This document shows, piece by piece, positions 1 to 8,340 of a DNA stretch of 54,702 nt (position 1 is the stretch's first letter; every line of letters begins with the position of its first letter). This DNA comes from an uncultured Eubacterium sp. (GTDB lineage: Bacteria > Bacillota > Clostridia > Oscillospirales > Acutalibacteraceae). The notes below the pieces were generated by a model. That model did not search any database, was not told the DNA's origin, and worked only from the letters and a program-made list of their open reading frames with translations. The position numbers and the translations under genes are program-made. Location: the NCBI GenBank assembly GCA_944380635.1, contig CALWID010000018.1:1-54702 (forward strand), read 5' to 3'.

Positions 1-737
1 GTATCTATAAATTTGCCTATCATTGAATGCTCCGAAGTGCCGATAAGATAAAGGTCCTCCCCCTCAATTTTATACATCATTGCGTCCATTTCAGCAAAAC
101 TCATAACGCCGTTTACAACCGCCGAACGAATCATATAAGGCGGAATACAATAAGTGAAACCTTTGTTTATCATAAAATCACGGGCGTAAGAAAGCACTGC
201 CGAATGCAGGCGGGCAATATCCCCCATAAGATAATAAAATCCGTTGCCCGCAACTTTTCCTGCGGCGTCAAGATCTATGCCGTTAAAGCTCTCCATTATC
301 TGAGTGTGATAAGGAATTTCATAATCCGGCACTACCGGCTCGCCGAATTTTTCTATTTCAACATTTTCGCTGTCATCCTTACCTATGGGCACGGACGGGT
401 CTATTATATTCGGGATAACCATCATTATCCCCGTAACTTTTTCGGTAAGTTCGCTCTCTCTTTTGGAAAGTTCCTCAAGTTCGTCCGCCTGCGCCTTTAC
501 TTTTTCGCGCAGAGCCATTCCTTCTTCCTTTTTGCCCTGCGCCATAAGGGCGCCTATTTCCTTTGAAAGTTTATTTCTGTTCGCGCGCAGTTCGTCCGCC
601 TTTTTCTGAACGGTTCTTTTTTCCTCGTCAAGCGCAATTACCTCATCAACAAGCGGTAATTTCTCATCCTGAAATTTCTTTTTTATATTTTCTTTAACAA
701 TATCCGGATTTTCGCGTACAAATCTTATATCAAGCAT
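1..737 (-). CDS. serS: Seryl-tRNA synthetase, C-terminal part cut by window edge
   Basis: Class II aminoacyl-tRNA synthetase that charges tRNA-Ser with serine in the cytoplasm. About 245 N-terminal residues are present; the rest lies beyond position 1. The start MLDIRFVRENPDIV is typical of SerRS. Residues ~25-105 form the charged heptad-rich antiparallel coiled coil that grips the tRNA-Ser long arm. The start of the catalytic core follows, including LIGTSEH near the edge, the TxE serine-binding region. ATG at 737 was chosen because AAAGG lies just upstream on the minus strand; another ATG at 745 is out of frame. It follows parB on the same strand, a common clostridial order. Motif 3 cannot be seen. 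Confidence 0.95.
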   Translation of the reverse strand, partial: MLDIRFVRENPDIVKENIKKKFQDEKLPLVDEVIALDEEKRTVQKKADELRANRNKLSKEIGALMAQGKKEEGMALREKVKAQADELEELSKRESELTEKVTGIMMVIPNIIDPSVPIGKDDSENVEIEKFGEPVVPDYEIPYHTQIMESFNGIDLDAAGKVAGNGFYYLMGDIARLHSAVLSYARDFMINKGFTYCIPPYMIRSAVVNGVMSFAEMDAMMYKIEGEDLYLIGTSEHSMIGKFID

Positions 738-801
738 TTTTCCATAACCTTTCTTTTAAAATTCACGCCGTTTAATAAAAATGTGGCGTTTTAACAGAAA
801 C

Positions 802-821
802 AACGCCCCTTGGCGTTATTC
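802..821 (-). terminator. Possible weak terminator after parB
   Basis: On the minus strand, AACGCC-AAGG-GGCGTT overlaps the parB stop region and is followed by GTTTCTGTT. The stem is short and the T-tract is interrupted, so this is only a possible terminator or pause. The rest of the parB-serS gap (738-801) shows nothing else recognisable. Confidence 0.3.
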
Positions 822-1664
822 GCCGAGTTTATTTGCAAGTTCTTTTAAATCTTCCTGCGAATAGAATTCAATTTCCAAGGTGCCGCTGCCTCGCCCTGTA
901 TACACTTTTACTTTTCTGCCCAAAGTTTCACTTAAAGAAAGTTCCACCTCATCATAAAAACTATCCCTCCTGCGGGTTCTGCGGCGGCGCGGCTCATTTG
1001 TTTCCTTTATTTTGGCAAGACGCTCTACATCGCGCACCGTCATTTTCTTTGAAACAATGTTTTTGGCGGCCTCAAGCATCATAGCCTCATTATCAAAAGC
1101 AAGCAGCGCCCTTGCGTGGCCTGCTGAAATCTCGCCTTTTTGGGTCATTTCCCGCACTTCTTCGGGAAGTTTTAAAAGCCTCAGACTGTTTGCTATGGCA
1201 GGGCGGGATTTTCCGACGCTTGCGGCAACTTCTTCCTGGGTGTAGCCGCATTTATCAATAAGCGCCTGAAGTCCTTCAGCCTCTTCAATAGGGTTTAAAT
1301 CCTCACGCTGTAAATTCTCTATTATAGCGATTTCCATTGTTTCGGTATCAGTAAGTTCCTTAATAACAACGGGAACTTTTGTTAACCCGGCAATACGGCA
1401 GGCGCGCCACCTGCGCTCGCCCGCAACAAGTTGATACCCGCCTGACGGAATCGGCCGCACAAGCAGCGGCTGCAATACGCCGTGCTGTTTAATGCTTTGC
1501 GCAAGTTCCTCAATGGACGCCTCGTCAAAAGTTTTACGCGGCTGGTCTCTGTTCGGGACAATCTCGTTCAAAGGCAGTTCGTTTTCCGTAAGCATTTCAT
1601 CAGTTGAATTTTCAAGCATAAGCGCGCCCAAGCCTTTACCGAGGCCGCTCATTTTTTTTGCCAT
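816..1664 (-). CDS. parB: Chromosome-partitioning protein ParB (Spo0J)
   Basis: CTP-dependent clamp that loads at parS and spreads to organise and segregate the origin, recruiting SMC. Order: N-terminal MSGLGKGLGALM (a ParA-contacting segment typical of ParB), ParB N domain with QPRKTF and the CTPase motif GERRWRA, a helix-turn-helix, and a C-terminal dimerisation region after a basic linker. The recognition region GKSRPAIANSLRLL carries R and S where parS-binding ParBs carry R and T, so parS rather than Noc-site specificity is expected. ATG at 1664 was chosen because AAAAGGAGGGTAATT stands directly before it; an in-frame start at 1688 lies upstream of this ribosome-binding site. 282 aa, normal length. 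Confidence 0.97.
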   Translation of the reverse strand: MAKKMSGLGKGLGALMLENSTDEMLTENELPLNEIVPNRDQPRKTFDEASIEELAQSIKQHGVLQPLLVRPIPSGGYQLVAGERRWRACRIAGLTKVPVVIKELTDTETMEIAIIENLQREDLNPIEEAEGLQALIDKCGYTQEEVAASVGKSRPAIANSLRLLKLPEEVREMTQKGEISAGHARALLAFDNEAMMLEAAKNIVSKKMTVRDVERLAKIKETNEPRRRRTRRRDSFYDEVELSLSETLGRKVKVYTGRGSGTLEIEFYSQEDLKELANKLGE

Positions 1665-1706
1665 AATTACCCTCCTTTTCAAAAGCACAAATTTTCTGTG
1701 AAATTA

Positions 1707-2468
1707 TTATTGCTGTTTAATTATCTCTTCCGCAAGGCGCTTATACGCAAAAGACGCTTTGCAGTATTTTTCATAATATATAACAGGTTTGCCGTAACTC
1801 GGCGCTTCTGCAAGTTTAACACTTCTCGGAATCATTGTTTTATACGCTTTATTAGGAAAATATTTGTTTACTTCCTCTATAACCTGCTGATTAAGTTTTA
1901 AGCGGCTGTCATACATAGTATACACAACGCCCTCAAGTTCAAGATGTTCGTTATAATGCTGTTTTACCGTGCGAACGGTGCTGAGTAGTTGGCTGAGTCC
2001 CTCAAGCGCATAATATTCGCATTGCAGGGGCACAATCAGAGTATCGGACGCAGTAAGCGCGTTTAGGCTGAGTAAGCCAAGACTCGGCGGGCAGTCTATA
2101 ATTATAAAATCAAAATCAACGCTGAGCGGGGAAATTGCTTTTTTAAGGGCGAAAAATCTGTCTTCACTTTCCGCAAGTTCAAGTTCTGCGCCTGCAAGAT
2201 TCATATCAGCCGGCAGTAAAAACAGATTTTTAAAGCCTGTATCAAGCATAATTCCGCGCGCCGGCACTTTATTTATCAAAACATCATAGGTTGAGTACTC
2301 AATATCCGTTTTATCAATGCCGACGCCGCTTGTACTGTTTCCCTGAGGGTCAACATCAACAAGCAGAGTTGTTTTGCCCTTAGCACCGAGAGCGGCGGCG
2401 AGGTTTACACAAGTTGTAGTTTTTCCTACTCCGCCTTTCTGATTAAATATTGCAATAGTTTTTCCCAT
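1707..2468 (-). CDS. parA: Chromosome-partitioning ATPase ParA (Soj)
   Basis: Deviant Walker-A ATPase that binds DNA nonspecifically when ATP-bound, responds to ParB, and in Firmicutes also modulates DnaA. KGGVGKTTTCVNLA near the N-terminus is the deviant Walker A with the signature lysine; DPQGNSTSGVG is the switch I/A' region; FIIIDCPPSLG is Walker B. 253 aa is the usual Soj length with no N-terminal HTH, so it is a chromosomal and not a plasmid type Ia ParA. It lies 42 bp upstream of parB on the same strand, giving a parA-parB operon. A promoter and three parS-like sites lie directly upstream. Confidence 0.97.
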   Translation of the reverse strand: MGKTIAIFNQKGGVGKTTTCVNLAAALGAKGKTTLLVDVDPQGNSTSGVGIDKTDIEYSTYDVLINKVPARGIMLDTGFKNLFLLPADMNLAGAELELAESEDRFFALKKAISPLSVDFDFIIIDCPPSLGLLSLNALTASDTLIVPLQCEYYALEGLSQLLSTVRTVKQHYNEHLELEGVVYTMYDSRLKLNQQVIEEVNKYFPNKAYKTMIPRSVKLAEAPSYGKPVIYYEKYCKASFAYKRLAEEIIKQQ

Positions 2469-2514
2469 ACACAGCGCCTTCCAATGGCGGCGTACCGCCA
2501 GAATTTATAGAAGT

Positions 2515-2543
2515 ATTATACTATAACAAGGCGGCGCAATCAA
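2515..2543 (-). promoter_or_regulatory. parA promoter
   Basis: On the minus strand TTGATT, a 17-bp spacer, then TATAAT. The -10 box ends about 47 bp before the parA start. The first parS-like site (2557-2572) lies 14 bp upstream of the -35 box, so ParB bound there could influence transcription; that effect is inferred. Confidence 0.6.
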
Positions 2544-2556
2544 TATTCAAAACAAA

Positions 2557-2572
2557 AGTTTCACATGAAACA
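2557..2572. promoter_or_regulatory. parS-like site 1
   Basis: AGTTTCACATGAAACA matches the parS consensus TGTTTCACGTGAAACA except for the first base and the ninth position (A for G). It is in the parA-noc gap near its own ParB gene, as expected for origin-proximal parS. Confidence 0.8.
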
Positions 2573-2627
2573 ATGCAATTATTTTTTGAAAATTGTGGCT
2601 GTGTTGTTAGTCGGCACAAGATATAGA

Positions 2628-2643
2628 TGTTTCACATGAAACA
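2628..2643. promoter_or_regulatory. parS-like site 2
   Basis: TGTTTCACATGAAACA differs from the consensus parS palindrome only at the ninth base. It lies 71 bp from site 1, start to start, in the same orientation. Confidence 0.85.
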
Positions 2644-3180
2644 TAACTTCCGGGCATAAAAACAATCACAAATATTTAAAAGGGAATAAAACGATAATTA
2701 AAATATTAAAAAATCAGATGCTTGTGAAAGAACTAATAAAAACTCGTTATGAAATCAATCACGAATTAAATCAATTAATTTCAAAGACTTAAATTATAAT
2801 TAATTTTATTTAAACACGCAACAAGGAATTTAAAATACAAACAATTAGAGAAGCCGCGCCAAATACAGATATAAACTTCGGTGTTTTAATGTTTATATAA
2901 CACACAGTAACAGATGATTCAAAACAAACATAAATAATGTTTAAACAGATTATTCGCCTTAAACGCATACTTTAAACATTTTAAACATAGTTTTTAACAA
3001 ATTTATAATTGAAACATGTTTAAAACTATAATATAGATAAAGTATTAATTTTAAAGATATTTATATGCAGTAAAAAAGTCTGCATATGCCGCTTATAAAA
3101 TCTATATTAAACCCACGCCTCACTAATCAATAATAGTAAAAGAGGATTTTATAATTTATAATATCAACATATTGTGCCGC

Positions 3181-3196
3181 TGTTTCACATGAAACA
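3181..3196. promoter_or_regulatory. parS-like site 3
   Basis: TGTTTCACATGAAACA, identical to site 2, at the noc end of the same gap. Three copies of one asymmetric variant in 640 bp point to a real ParB loading cluster. The DNA between sites 2 and 3 is very AT-rich, contains no plausible gene, and has several TTTAAAC/GTTTAAA-type words. Confidence 0.85.
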
Positions 3197-3241
3197 CAAG
3201 AGTAATAATTTGAGCCGAATCTGCATAAAACATAACATAGC

Positions 3242-3278
3242 AAAAACACAGAATGGCCCGCCGAAATCGGCGAGCCAT
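3242..3278 (-). terminator. Terminator of noc
   Basis: On the minus strand, ATGGCTCGCCG, a 4-nt loop, CGGCGGGCCAT, then TCTGTGTTTTTG. One G-T pair is present in the stem. It lies 46 bp after the noc stop. Confidence 0.65.
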
Positions 3279-3323
3279 CCCGTGTGATGAAAAGAGGAGA
3301 ATATGTTAAAACGGTTTCCCGTT

Positions 3324-4151
3324 TTAAGCGGTATTTGCGTTTGCGGAACTTTTTTTAGGGGTATCTTTCCGCGGATTTTTTGGTATACGGACTAAAAATT
3401 CTATATAATCGTCCGTTTCGGTTTTATTTGATTCGGCGGGGATTCCCGCCTCTTTCATAGTGTTAATTGCTTTATTTACGGTATTTACAAATATACGCAC
3501 ATCTTTAAATATTTTAACAATATTATTTTTATGGGGCTTGACCGCTTTATTTGTAACGGAATTAATATATTCCTCAGTTTGCTGCACATTAAGCCCTTTT
3601 TCTTTTATAAGATTTAAGGCTGTCCACATCTGCTTTTCACTTTCAAGTTTAAGCAAAGCGCGGGCGTGCCGCTCGGTAAGCCCTTCCTTTTCAATGAAAT
3701 AGCGCACATCAGCGGGCAATTTTAAAAGCCTCAGTTTATTTGAAAGAGCGCTTTGGCTTTTGCCAAGGCGTTTTGCGATTTGCTCCTGAGTCATACCAAA
3801 ATGATTCTGCATTTGGTTTATTGCCTGCGCCTCTTCAAAAAAACTTAAATCAGAGCGCTGTATATTTTCTATAATTGAATACACGGCGGCCTCTTCATAA
3901 TCGCAGTCTACAATCAGGCAGGGAACAGTTGCAAGATTGGCAAGTATTGCCGCTCTGAGCCTGCGTTCGCCCGCAATAATCTCATAATAATCACTGTTAT
4001 TAATTCTGCGCGCAAGCAGTGGCTGCAATATTCCGTTTTCCTTAATTGATTCGGCAAGGCTCAACAATTCCTCGCTTTTAAACTGCTTTCGGGGTTGATA
4101 CGGATTTGGAAGCAGTTTTTCCGTTGCAATTCTTTGGACTTCCTCAGGCAT
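3324..4151 (-). CDS. noc: Noc-type ParB paralogue (nucleoid occlusion protein)
   Basis: ParB-family DNA-binding CTPase. In Bacillus, Noc binds its own sites and blocks Z-ring assembly over the nucleoid. Residues ~5-100 form the ParB N domain (NPYQPRKQF, CTPase motif GERRLRA), followed by an HTH with GKSQSALSNKLRLL. The Q and K there replace the R and T/S of ParB, and these substitutions are known to switch specificity from parS to Noc sites. Position between parA and rsmG is that of noc in Bacillus. Unlike Bacillus Noc, the protein starts directly at the ParB domain: no amphipathic membrane-targeting helix precedes it, and an in-frame TAA lies just before the ATG, so no longer start exists. 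AAGGAG lies 12 nt upstream. 275 aa. Confidence 0.85.
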   Translation of the reverse strand: MPEEVQRIATEKLLPNPYQPRKQFKSEELLSLAESIKENGILQPLLARRINNSDYYEIIAGERRLRAAILANLATVPCLIVDCDYEEAAVYSIIENIQRSDLSFFEEAQAINQMQNHFGMTQEQIAKRLGKSQSALSNKLRLLKLPADVRYFIEKEGLTERHARALLKLESEKQMWTALNLIKEKGLNVQQTEEYINSVTNKAVKPHKNNIVKIFKDVRIFVNTVNKAINTMKEAGIPAESNKTETDDYIEFLVRIPKNPRKDTPKKSSANANTA

Positions 4152-4221
4152 TTAGCCACACTCCTTATATCTCCTCGAAAAGAGCACTTACCTCTCTCTG
4201 ATAAACACTATAACACAAAAC

Positions 4222-4260
4222 GCAAAAAAATAAAAGGATTTCTCATCGGGGAAATCCTTT
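4222..4260 (-). terminator. Terminator of the mnmE-mnmG-rsmG operon
   Basis: Minus-strand stem AAAGGATTTC / GAAATCCTTT with an 8-nt loop, followed by TTATTTTTTTG. It lies 23 bp past the rsmG stop, so noc probably has its own promoter. Confidence 0.85.
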
Positions 4261-4283
4261 AAAATTCTGCCGTTTTCTTTATT

Positions 4284-4985
4284 TTAAAGCGGTTTTGAAG
4301 TAATTTTTTTTGTTCTTCTGGGGTATTTTGGCGGAGTTTGCGATAATTTTTTAATAATTACAAGGTTACGCGGGTCTTTATTTGGTAATTCAAGATAAAC
4401 AACCTGCTCAATTTTACCGCCCAAAGTCCGCACGGCGTTTGCTCCGAGTTCTGATTCATCGTCCGCGCCTTTCATAGCAATAAAAGTTCCGCCCGGCTTA
4501 ACAAGCGGCATTGCGTACTCCGCAAGAATGTTGAGCGGCGCAACGGCACGGCTAACGGCAAAATCGAACTCTTCTCTGTACTGTGCGTCATGGGCAATAT
4601 CCTCCGCCCTTGCGTGCAAAGTCTGCCCCATAAGCCCGGAAAGGTTAAGCACATCTTTTATAAAAGCAAGTTTTTTGCCTACTGAATCAAGGAAGGTAAT
4701 ATCAATATCTGGCCTCGCAATAAGCATGGGCAGCCCGGGAAAACCCGCGCCGGAGCCGACATCTATTACTTTTGCGCCGCGCGGGAAATCCGCCGCGGTA
4801 AAAACAGTCAGCGAATCGGCAAAATGCTTAACGGCAATTTCGTCCTCCTCGGTAATAGCGGTCAGGTTAACATGTTCGTTCCAGCGCAAAAGCCTGTTTT
4901 CAAGAATCTCAAAACGCTCTGCCGCCATGGAATCAATATCAATGCCCAAATCTTTTGCGTAACCGATTACCTTTTCTTTATTCAT
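4284..4985 (-). CDS. rsmG: 16S rRNA (guanine-N7) methyltransferase RsmG (GidB)
   Basis: SAM-dependent methyltransferase that modifies G527 (E. coli numbering) of 16S rRNA. VIDVGSGAGFPGLPMLI is the SAM-binding motif I; the N-terminal helices (LLRWNEHVNLTAI) and SRAVAPL are family hallmarks. 233 aa is normal. The ATG overlaps the mnmG stop by 3 bases (ATGA), so the two are translationally coupled. Loss of RsmG gives low-level streptomycin resistance in other bacteria. Confidence 0.97.
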   Translation of the reverse strand: MNKEKVIGYAKDLGIDIDSMAAERFEILENRLLRWNEHVNLTAITEEDEIAVKHFADSLTVFTAADFPRGAKVIDVGSGAGFPGLPMLIARPDIDITFLDSVGKKLAFIKDVLNLSGLMGQTLHARAEDIAHDAQYREEFDFAVSRAVAPLNILAEYAMPLVKPGGTFIAMKGADDESELGANAVRTLGGKIEQVVYLELPNKDPRNLVIIKKLSQTPPKYPRRTKKITSKPL

Positions 4986-6847
4986 AATGCCTCCAGAATT
5001 ATATTGAGCGCGGCAATATCCGCCGGGTTTACACCGCTTATACGGCTTGCCTGCCCAAGATTTTCAGGCCTTATTTTGGAAAGTTTTTCAACCGCCTCAA
5101 GCCTCAGACCTTTAAGTGAAGAATAATCCAGGTCAGCCGGAATTTTTTTGCGCTCAATGCGGCGCATTTCTTTAATCTGCTGTTCCTGGCGGGCGATATA
5201 CCCCTCATACTTAACGGAAATTTCCACCTGCTCAAAAACTTCGGGCGGATAATCGGGTCTGCCGGTATCAATACTTTCCAAATCTTTATATGTAACCTGC
5301 GGCCTCTTTAATAATTCTATCATTTTACAGCCTTTTTTTAAAGGGGTTGTGTTACATTTTTTCAAAATTGACTGAAGTTCGTCTGAAACATGAACAGAAG
5401 TTTCCTCAATTCTCTGAATTTCAGCAGAAATCTGCTCTTTTTTCTTAAGAAACGCCGAGTAGCACTCATCACTGATTAACCCTATCTCGTGCCCGAGAGG
5501 GGTAAGGCGCAAATCAGCATTGTCCTGCCTGAGCACAAGGCGGTACTCGCTGCGGCTGGTCATCATTCTGTAAGGGTCCGTACAGCCTTTTGTAACAAGG
5601 TCGTCTATAAGAGTGCCTATATAAGAGCCGCCGCGGTCAAGCACAACCGGCTCTTTGCCCTGAACTTTTCTTGCGGCGTTTATTCCGGCAACAAGACCCT
5701 GCGCCGCCGCCTCCTCATAGCCGCTTGAGCCGTTAAACTGCCCGGCGCCGAAAAGCCCGGGATAATCGTTAAACTCCAGGCTTGCCTTTAAAGCGGTGGG
5801 GTCAACGCAGTCATATTCAATCGCGTAAGCGGTGCGCATAACCTGCACATGCTCCAGCCCCGGGATAGTATGAATAAATGAAAGCTGCACATCTTCCGGC
5901 AGAGAAGAGGAAAGCCCCTGAAGATACATTTCCTCAGTTTCAAGCCCACACGGCTCAATGAACAGTTGGTGGCGTTCCTTATCTGAAAATCTGACTACTT
6001 TATCCTCAAAACTCGGGCAGTACCGCGGGCCTTTGCCCTCAATCTTGCCGCTGTAAAGAGGGGAGCGGTCAAGGTTTTCAAGAATCACCTTTTTGGTTGC
6101 CTCGTTTGTGTATGTAATATAACAGCACACCTTGTTTTCCGGCGGAGTTTTGGTTTCAAAACTGAAAGGTACGGTTTGAGCGTCGCCCTCCTGCACCTCG
6201 GTTTTAGAAAAATCAACACTTCGCCTGTTTACACGGCTCGGAGTACCCGTTTTAAAACGCCGCAGAGGAATATTCAGTTTATAGAGCGCGGCGGAAAGTT
6301 CGTTTGCGGGAAACATTCCGTCCGGCCCGCTGGAATAAGAAACATCGCCTATATAAACCCTGCCGCCGAGGAAAGTGCCTGTGGCGATTATAACGCACTT
6401 TGCAATATAGACCGCCTCAAGTTTTGTAACAAGGCGCCAGGTCCCGTCCTCATTTTGAGTAATATCAACTATTTCCGCCTGGCGAACATCAAGACCTTCC
6501 TGCAATTCAAGAGTATGTTTCATTCCCTTTGAATATTCGCGCCTGTCTATCTGCGCCCTGAGTGAATGGACTGCGGGGCCTTTGCCCATATTCAGCATAC
6601 GGCTTTGAAGCGTATATTTATCCGCCGCTTTTCCCATTTCTCCGCCGAGAGCGTCAATTTCCCTTACAAGGTGGCCTTTTGAGGTGCCGCCTATTGAGGG
6701 ATTGCATGGCATATTTCCAATCCAGTCCAAATTAATTGTAAAAACAGCGGTCTTACAGCCAAGCCTGGCGGCGGCAAGCCCCGCCTCTATACCGGCGTGC
6801 CCTGCGCCTATGACCGCAACATCATAATTATCGGCAAAATACTCCAT
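4982..6847 (-). CDS. mnmG: tRNA uridine-5-carboxymethylaminomethyl modification enzyme MnmG (GidA)
   Basis: FAD-dependent partner of MnmE that builds the cmnm5 group on wobble U34 of several tRNAs. AVIGAGHAGIEAGLAAARLG near residue 10 is the dinucleotide-binding Rossmann motif. GGTSKGHLVREIDALGG and the FLGGRVYIG segment are MnmG hallmarks, as is the C-terminal helical domain with its conserved GRPDYPPE region. 621 aa is the usual length. It is 3 bp downstream of mnmE, so the enzyme pair is co-transcribed. Confidence 0.98.
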   Translation of the reverse strand: MEYFADNYDVAVIGAGHAGIEAGLAAARLGCKTAVFTINLDWIGNMPCNPSIGGTSKGHLVREIDALGGEMGKAADKYTLQSRMLNMGKGPAVHSLRAQIDRREYSKGMKHTLELQEGLDVRQAEIVDITQNEDGTWRLVTKLEAVYIAKCVIIATGTFLGGRVYIGDVSYSSGPDGMFPANELSAALYKLNIPLRRFKTGTPSRVNRRSVDFSKTEVQEGDAQTVPFSFETKTPPENKVCCYITYTNEATKKVILENLDRSPLYSGKIEGKGPRYCPSFEDKVVRFSDKERHQLFIEPCGLETEEMYLQGLSSSLPEDVQLSFIHTIPGLEHVQVMRTAYAIEYDCVDPTALKASLEFNDYPGLFGAGQFNGSSGYEEAAAQGLVAGINAARKVQGKEPVVLDRGGSYIGTLIDDLVTKGCTDPYRMMTSRSEYRLVLRQDNADLRLTPLGHEIGLISDECYSAFLKKKEQISAEIQRIEETSVHVSDELQSILKKCNTTPLKKGCKMIELLKRPQVTYKDLESIDTGRPDYPPEVFEQVEISVKYEGYIARQEQQIKEMRRIERKKIPADLDYSSLKGLRLEAVEKLSKIRPENLGQASRISGVNPADIAALNIILEAL

Positions 6848-6850
6848 AAT

Positions 6851-8215
6851 TTATTTTCCCACACAAAATTTACTGAATATATTATTAACAACTTCCACGG
6901 TGGCTTTTTTGCCCGTAAGCGTCAAAAGTTCATCCGCGGCGCTGTCTATCATAACATTAACCGCATCAAAAGTCATACCCGCCTGTAAAGCGCAAAGCGC
7001 CTCGTCAACATACCTTAAAGCCGCCTTGCAGCATTCCTTTTGCCTTGCGTTGGCAAGCATGGGCGCGCCGGAATCTATATTTTCCGCGCCGAGAATATCA
7101 TAAACGGCGTCCTTAACGGCGGCAAGGTAATTTTCATCTTTGGCGGAAATGTAAATAGTTTTTTCAAACGCCTTTTCAACTTCTTCAACTGAGGTATCGG
7201 CAGAAAGGTCAACCTTATTTACAACGGCAAGCGCCTTTTTGCCCCGGCATTTTTCAATCAATTTTTTGTCATTCTCATCAAGCGGACGGCTCACATCAAA
7301 CACGGCGATAATCAGCCCCGCCGAATCAATCTTTTCAAGCGTGCGCTCAATGCCAATTTTTTCAACCTCGTCAGCGCCGTCACGCAGTCCGGCAGTATCG
7401 TTAAGATGAAGCACAATATCTCCAAGGCGCACACTGCCCTCAACAATATCCCTTGTTGTGCCCTCAATATCTGTAACTATACTCTTCTCGCGCCCGGAAA
7501 GCAGATTCATAAGCGTGGATTTGCCGGCGTTCGGCTTGCCGACTATTGCGGTATCAATGCCCTGCGTCATAACAAGACCGTTATCATATTCCGAAATAAG
7601 GCTTTGCAGTTCTGATTTTGCAGAGGACAAAGTTTTTTCAAGTTCATCATTGCCGAGTTCGGGAATTTCCTCGTCCGGGTAATCAACCCAAGCGCCCATA
7701 AGAGCGGAAGAATCCAGCAGATTCTGAAGCACTCTGCCTATCCTGCGGCTCAGCGCGCCGTCAATTAAATTCATAGAGGCTTTCACCGCCGCCTCGCCTC
7801 CGGCAGAAATCATATTTGCAACGCCCTCCGCCTGAGCAAGGTCTATCTTGCCGTTTAAAAACGCTCTTTTTGTAAATTCACCCGCCTCGGCAGGCGCTGC
7901 GCCGGCGTCAAAAACCGCCTCAAGCGTTTTTTGAACAATATAAAGACCGCCGTGAACGGAAAGTTCAACAACATCTTCACCCGTGTAACTTTTCGGCGCG
8001 CGGAATACAAGCGCAACCGCCTCGTCTATCGGCTCTGAGCCGCTGATTATCTTTCCGAATTTAGCGCGGTAGCCCTCCACTTCGGTGAGCGGTTTTCCGT
8101 CCGCCGCGCTGAACACTTTTGCGGCTACGGCAATAGCATTGTCGCCGCTTATTCTTATTACGCCTATGCCGCCCACGGCGTTACCCGTTGAAACAGCGGC
8201 TATCGTTTTTGCCAT
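6851..8215 (-). CDS. mnmE: tRNA modification GTPase MnmE (TrmE)
   Basis: GTPase partner of MnmG in wobble-uridine modification. An N-terminal tetrahydrofolate-binding domain starts at MAKTIAAVSTGNAVGGIGVI. The inserted G domain carries G1 GKPNAGKSTLMN, G3 DTAGLR and G4 NKVD. The C-terminal tail ends FCVGK, with the conserved catalytic cysteine. ATG at 8215 is preceded by GGAGATGAGGAT, which decides against the in-frame start nine codons upstream. 454 aa. The one-carbon donor for the reaction is a tetrahydrofolate derivative, which links it functionally to the fol genes at 27-30 kb. Confidence 0.98.
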   Translation of the reverse strand: MAKTIAAVSTGNAVGGIGVIRISGDNAIAVAAKVFSAADGKPLTEVEGYRAKFGKIISGSEPIDEAVALVFRAPKSYTGEDVVELSVHGGLYIVQKTLEAVFDAGAAPAEAGEFTKRAFLNGKIDLAQAEGVANMISAGGEAAVKASMNLIDGALSRRIGRVLQNLLDSSALMGAWVDYPDEEIPELGNDELEKTLSSAKSELQSLISEYDNGLVMTQGIDTAIVGKPNAGKSTLMNLLSGREKSIVTDIEGTTRDIVEGSVRLGDIVLHLNDTAGLRDGADEVEKIGIERTLEKIDSAGLIIAVFDVSRPLDENDKKLIEKCRGKKALAVVNKVDLSADTSVEEVEKAFEKTIYISAKDENYLAAVKDAVYDILGAENIDSGAPMLANARQKECCKAALRYVDEALCALQAGMTFDAVNVMIDSAADELLTLTGKKATVEVVNNIFSKFCVGK

Positions 8216-8303
8216 ATCCTCATCTCCGAATTTATATACCATCGGGCAAATTAAAAATCCCTGTATGTATTATACCTGAATAAACTTTTTAAACCGCATA
8301 TGC

Positions 8304-8329
8304 AAAAAGCGGGGGATATACCCCCGCCT
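8304..8329 (-). terminator. Terminator of the rpmH-rnpA-yidD-yidC-jag operon
   Basis: Minus-strand GCGGGGG, 5-nt loop, CCCCCGC, TTTTT, immediately after jag. It separates this operon from mnmE. Confidence 0.9.
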
Positions 8330-8340
8330 TTAAATTCAAA

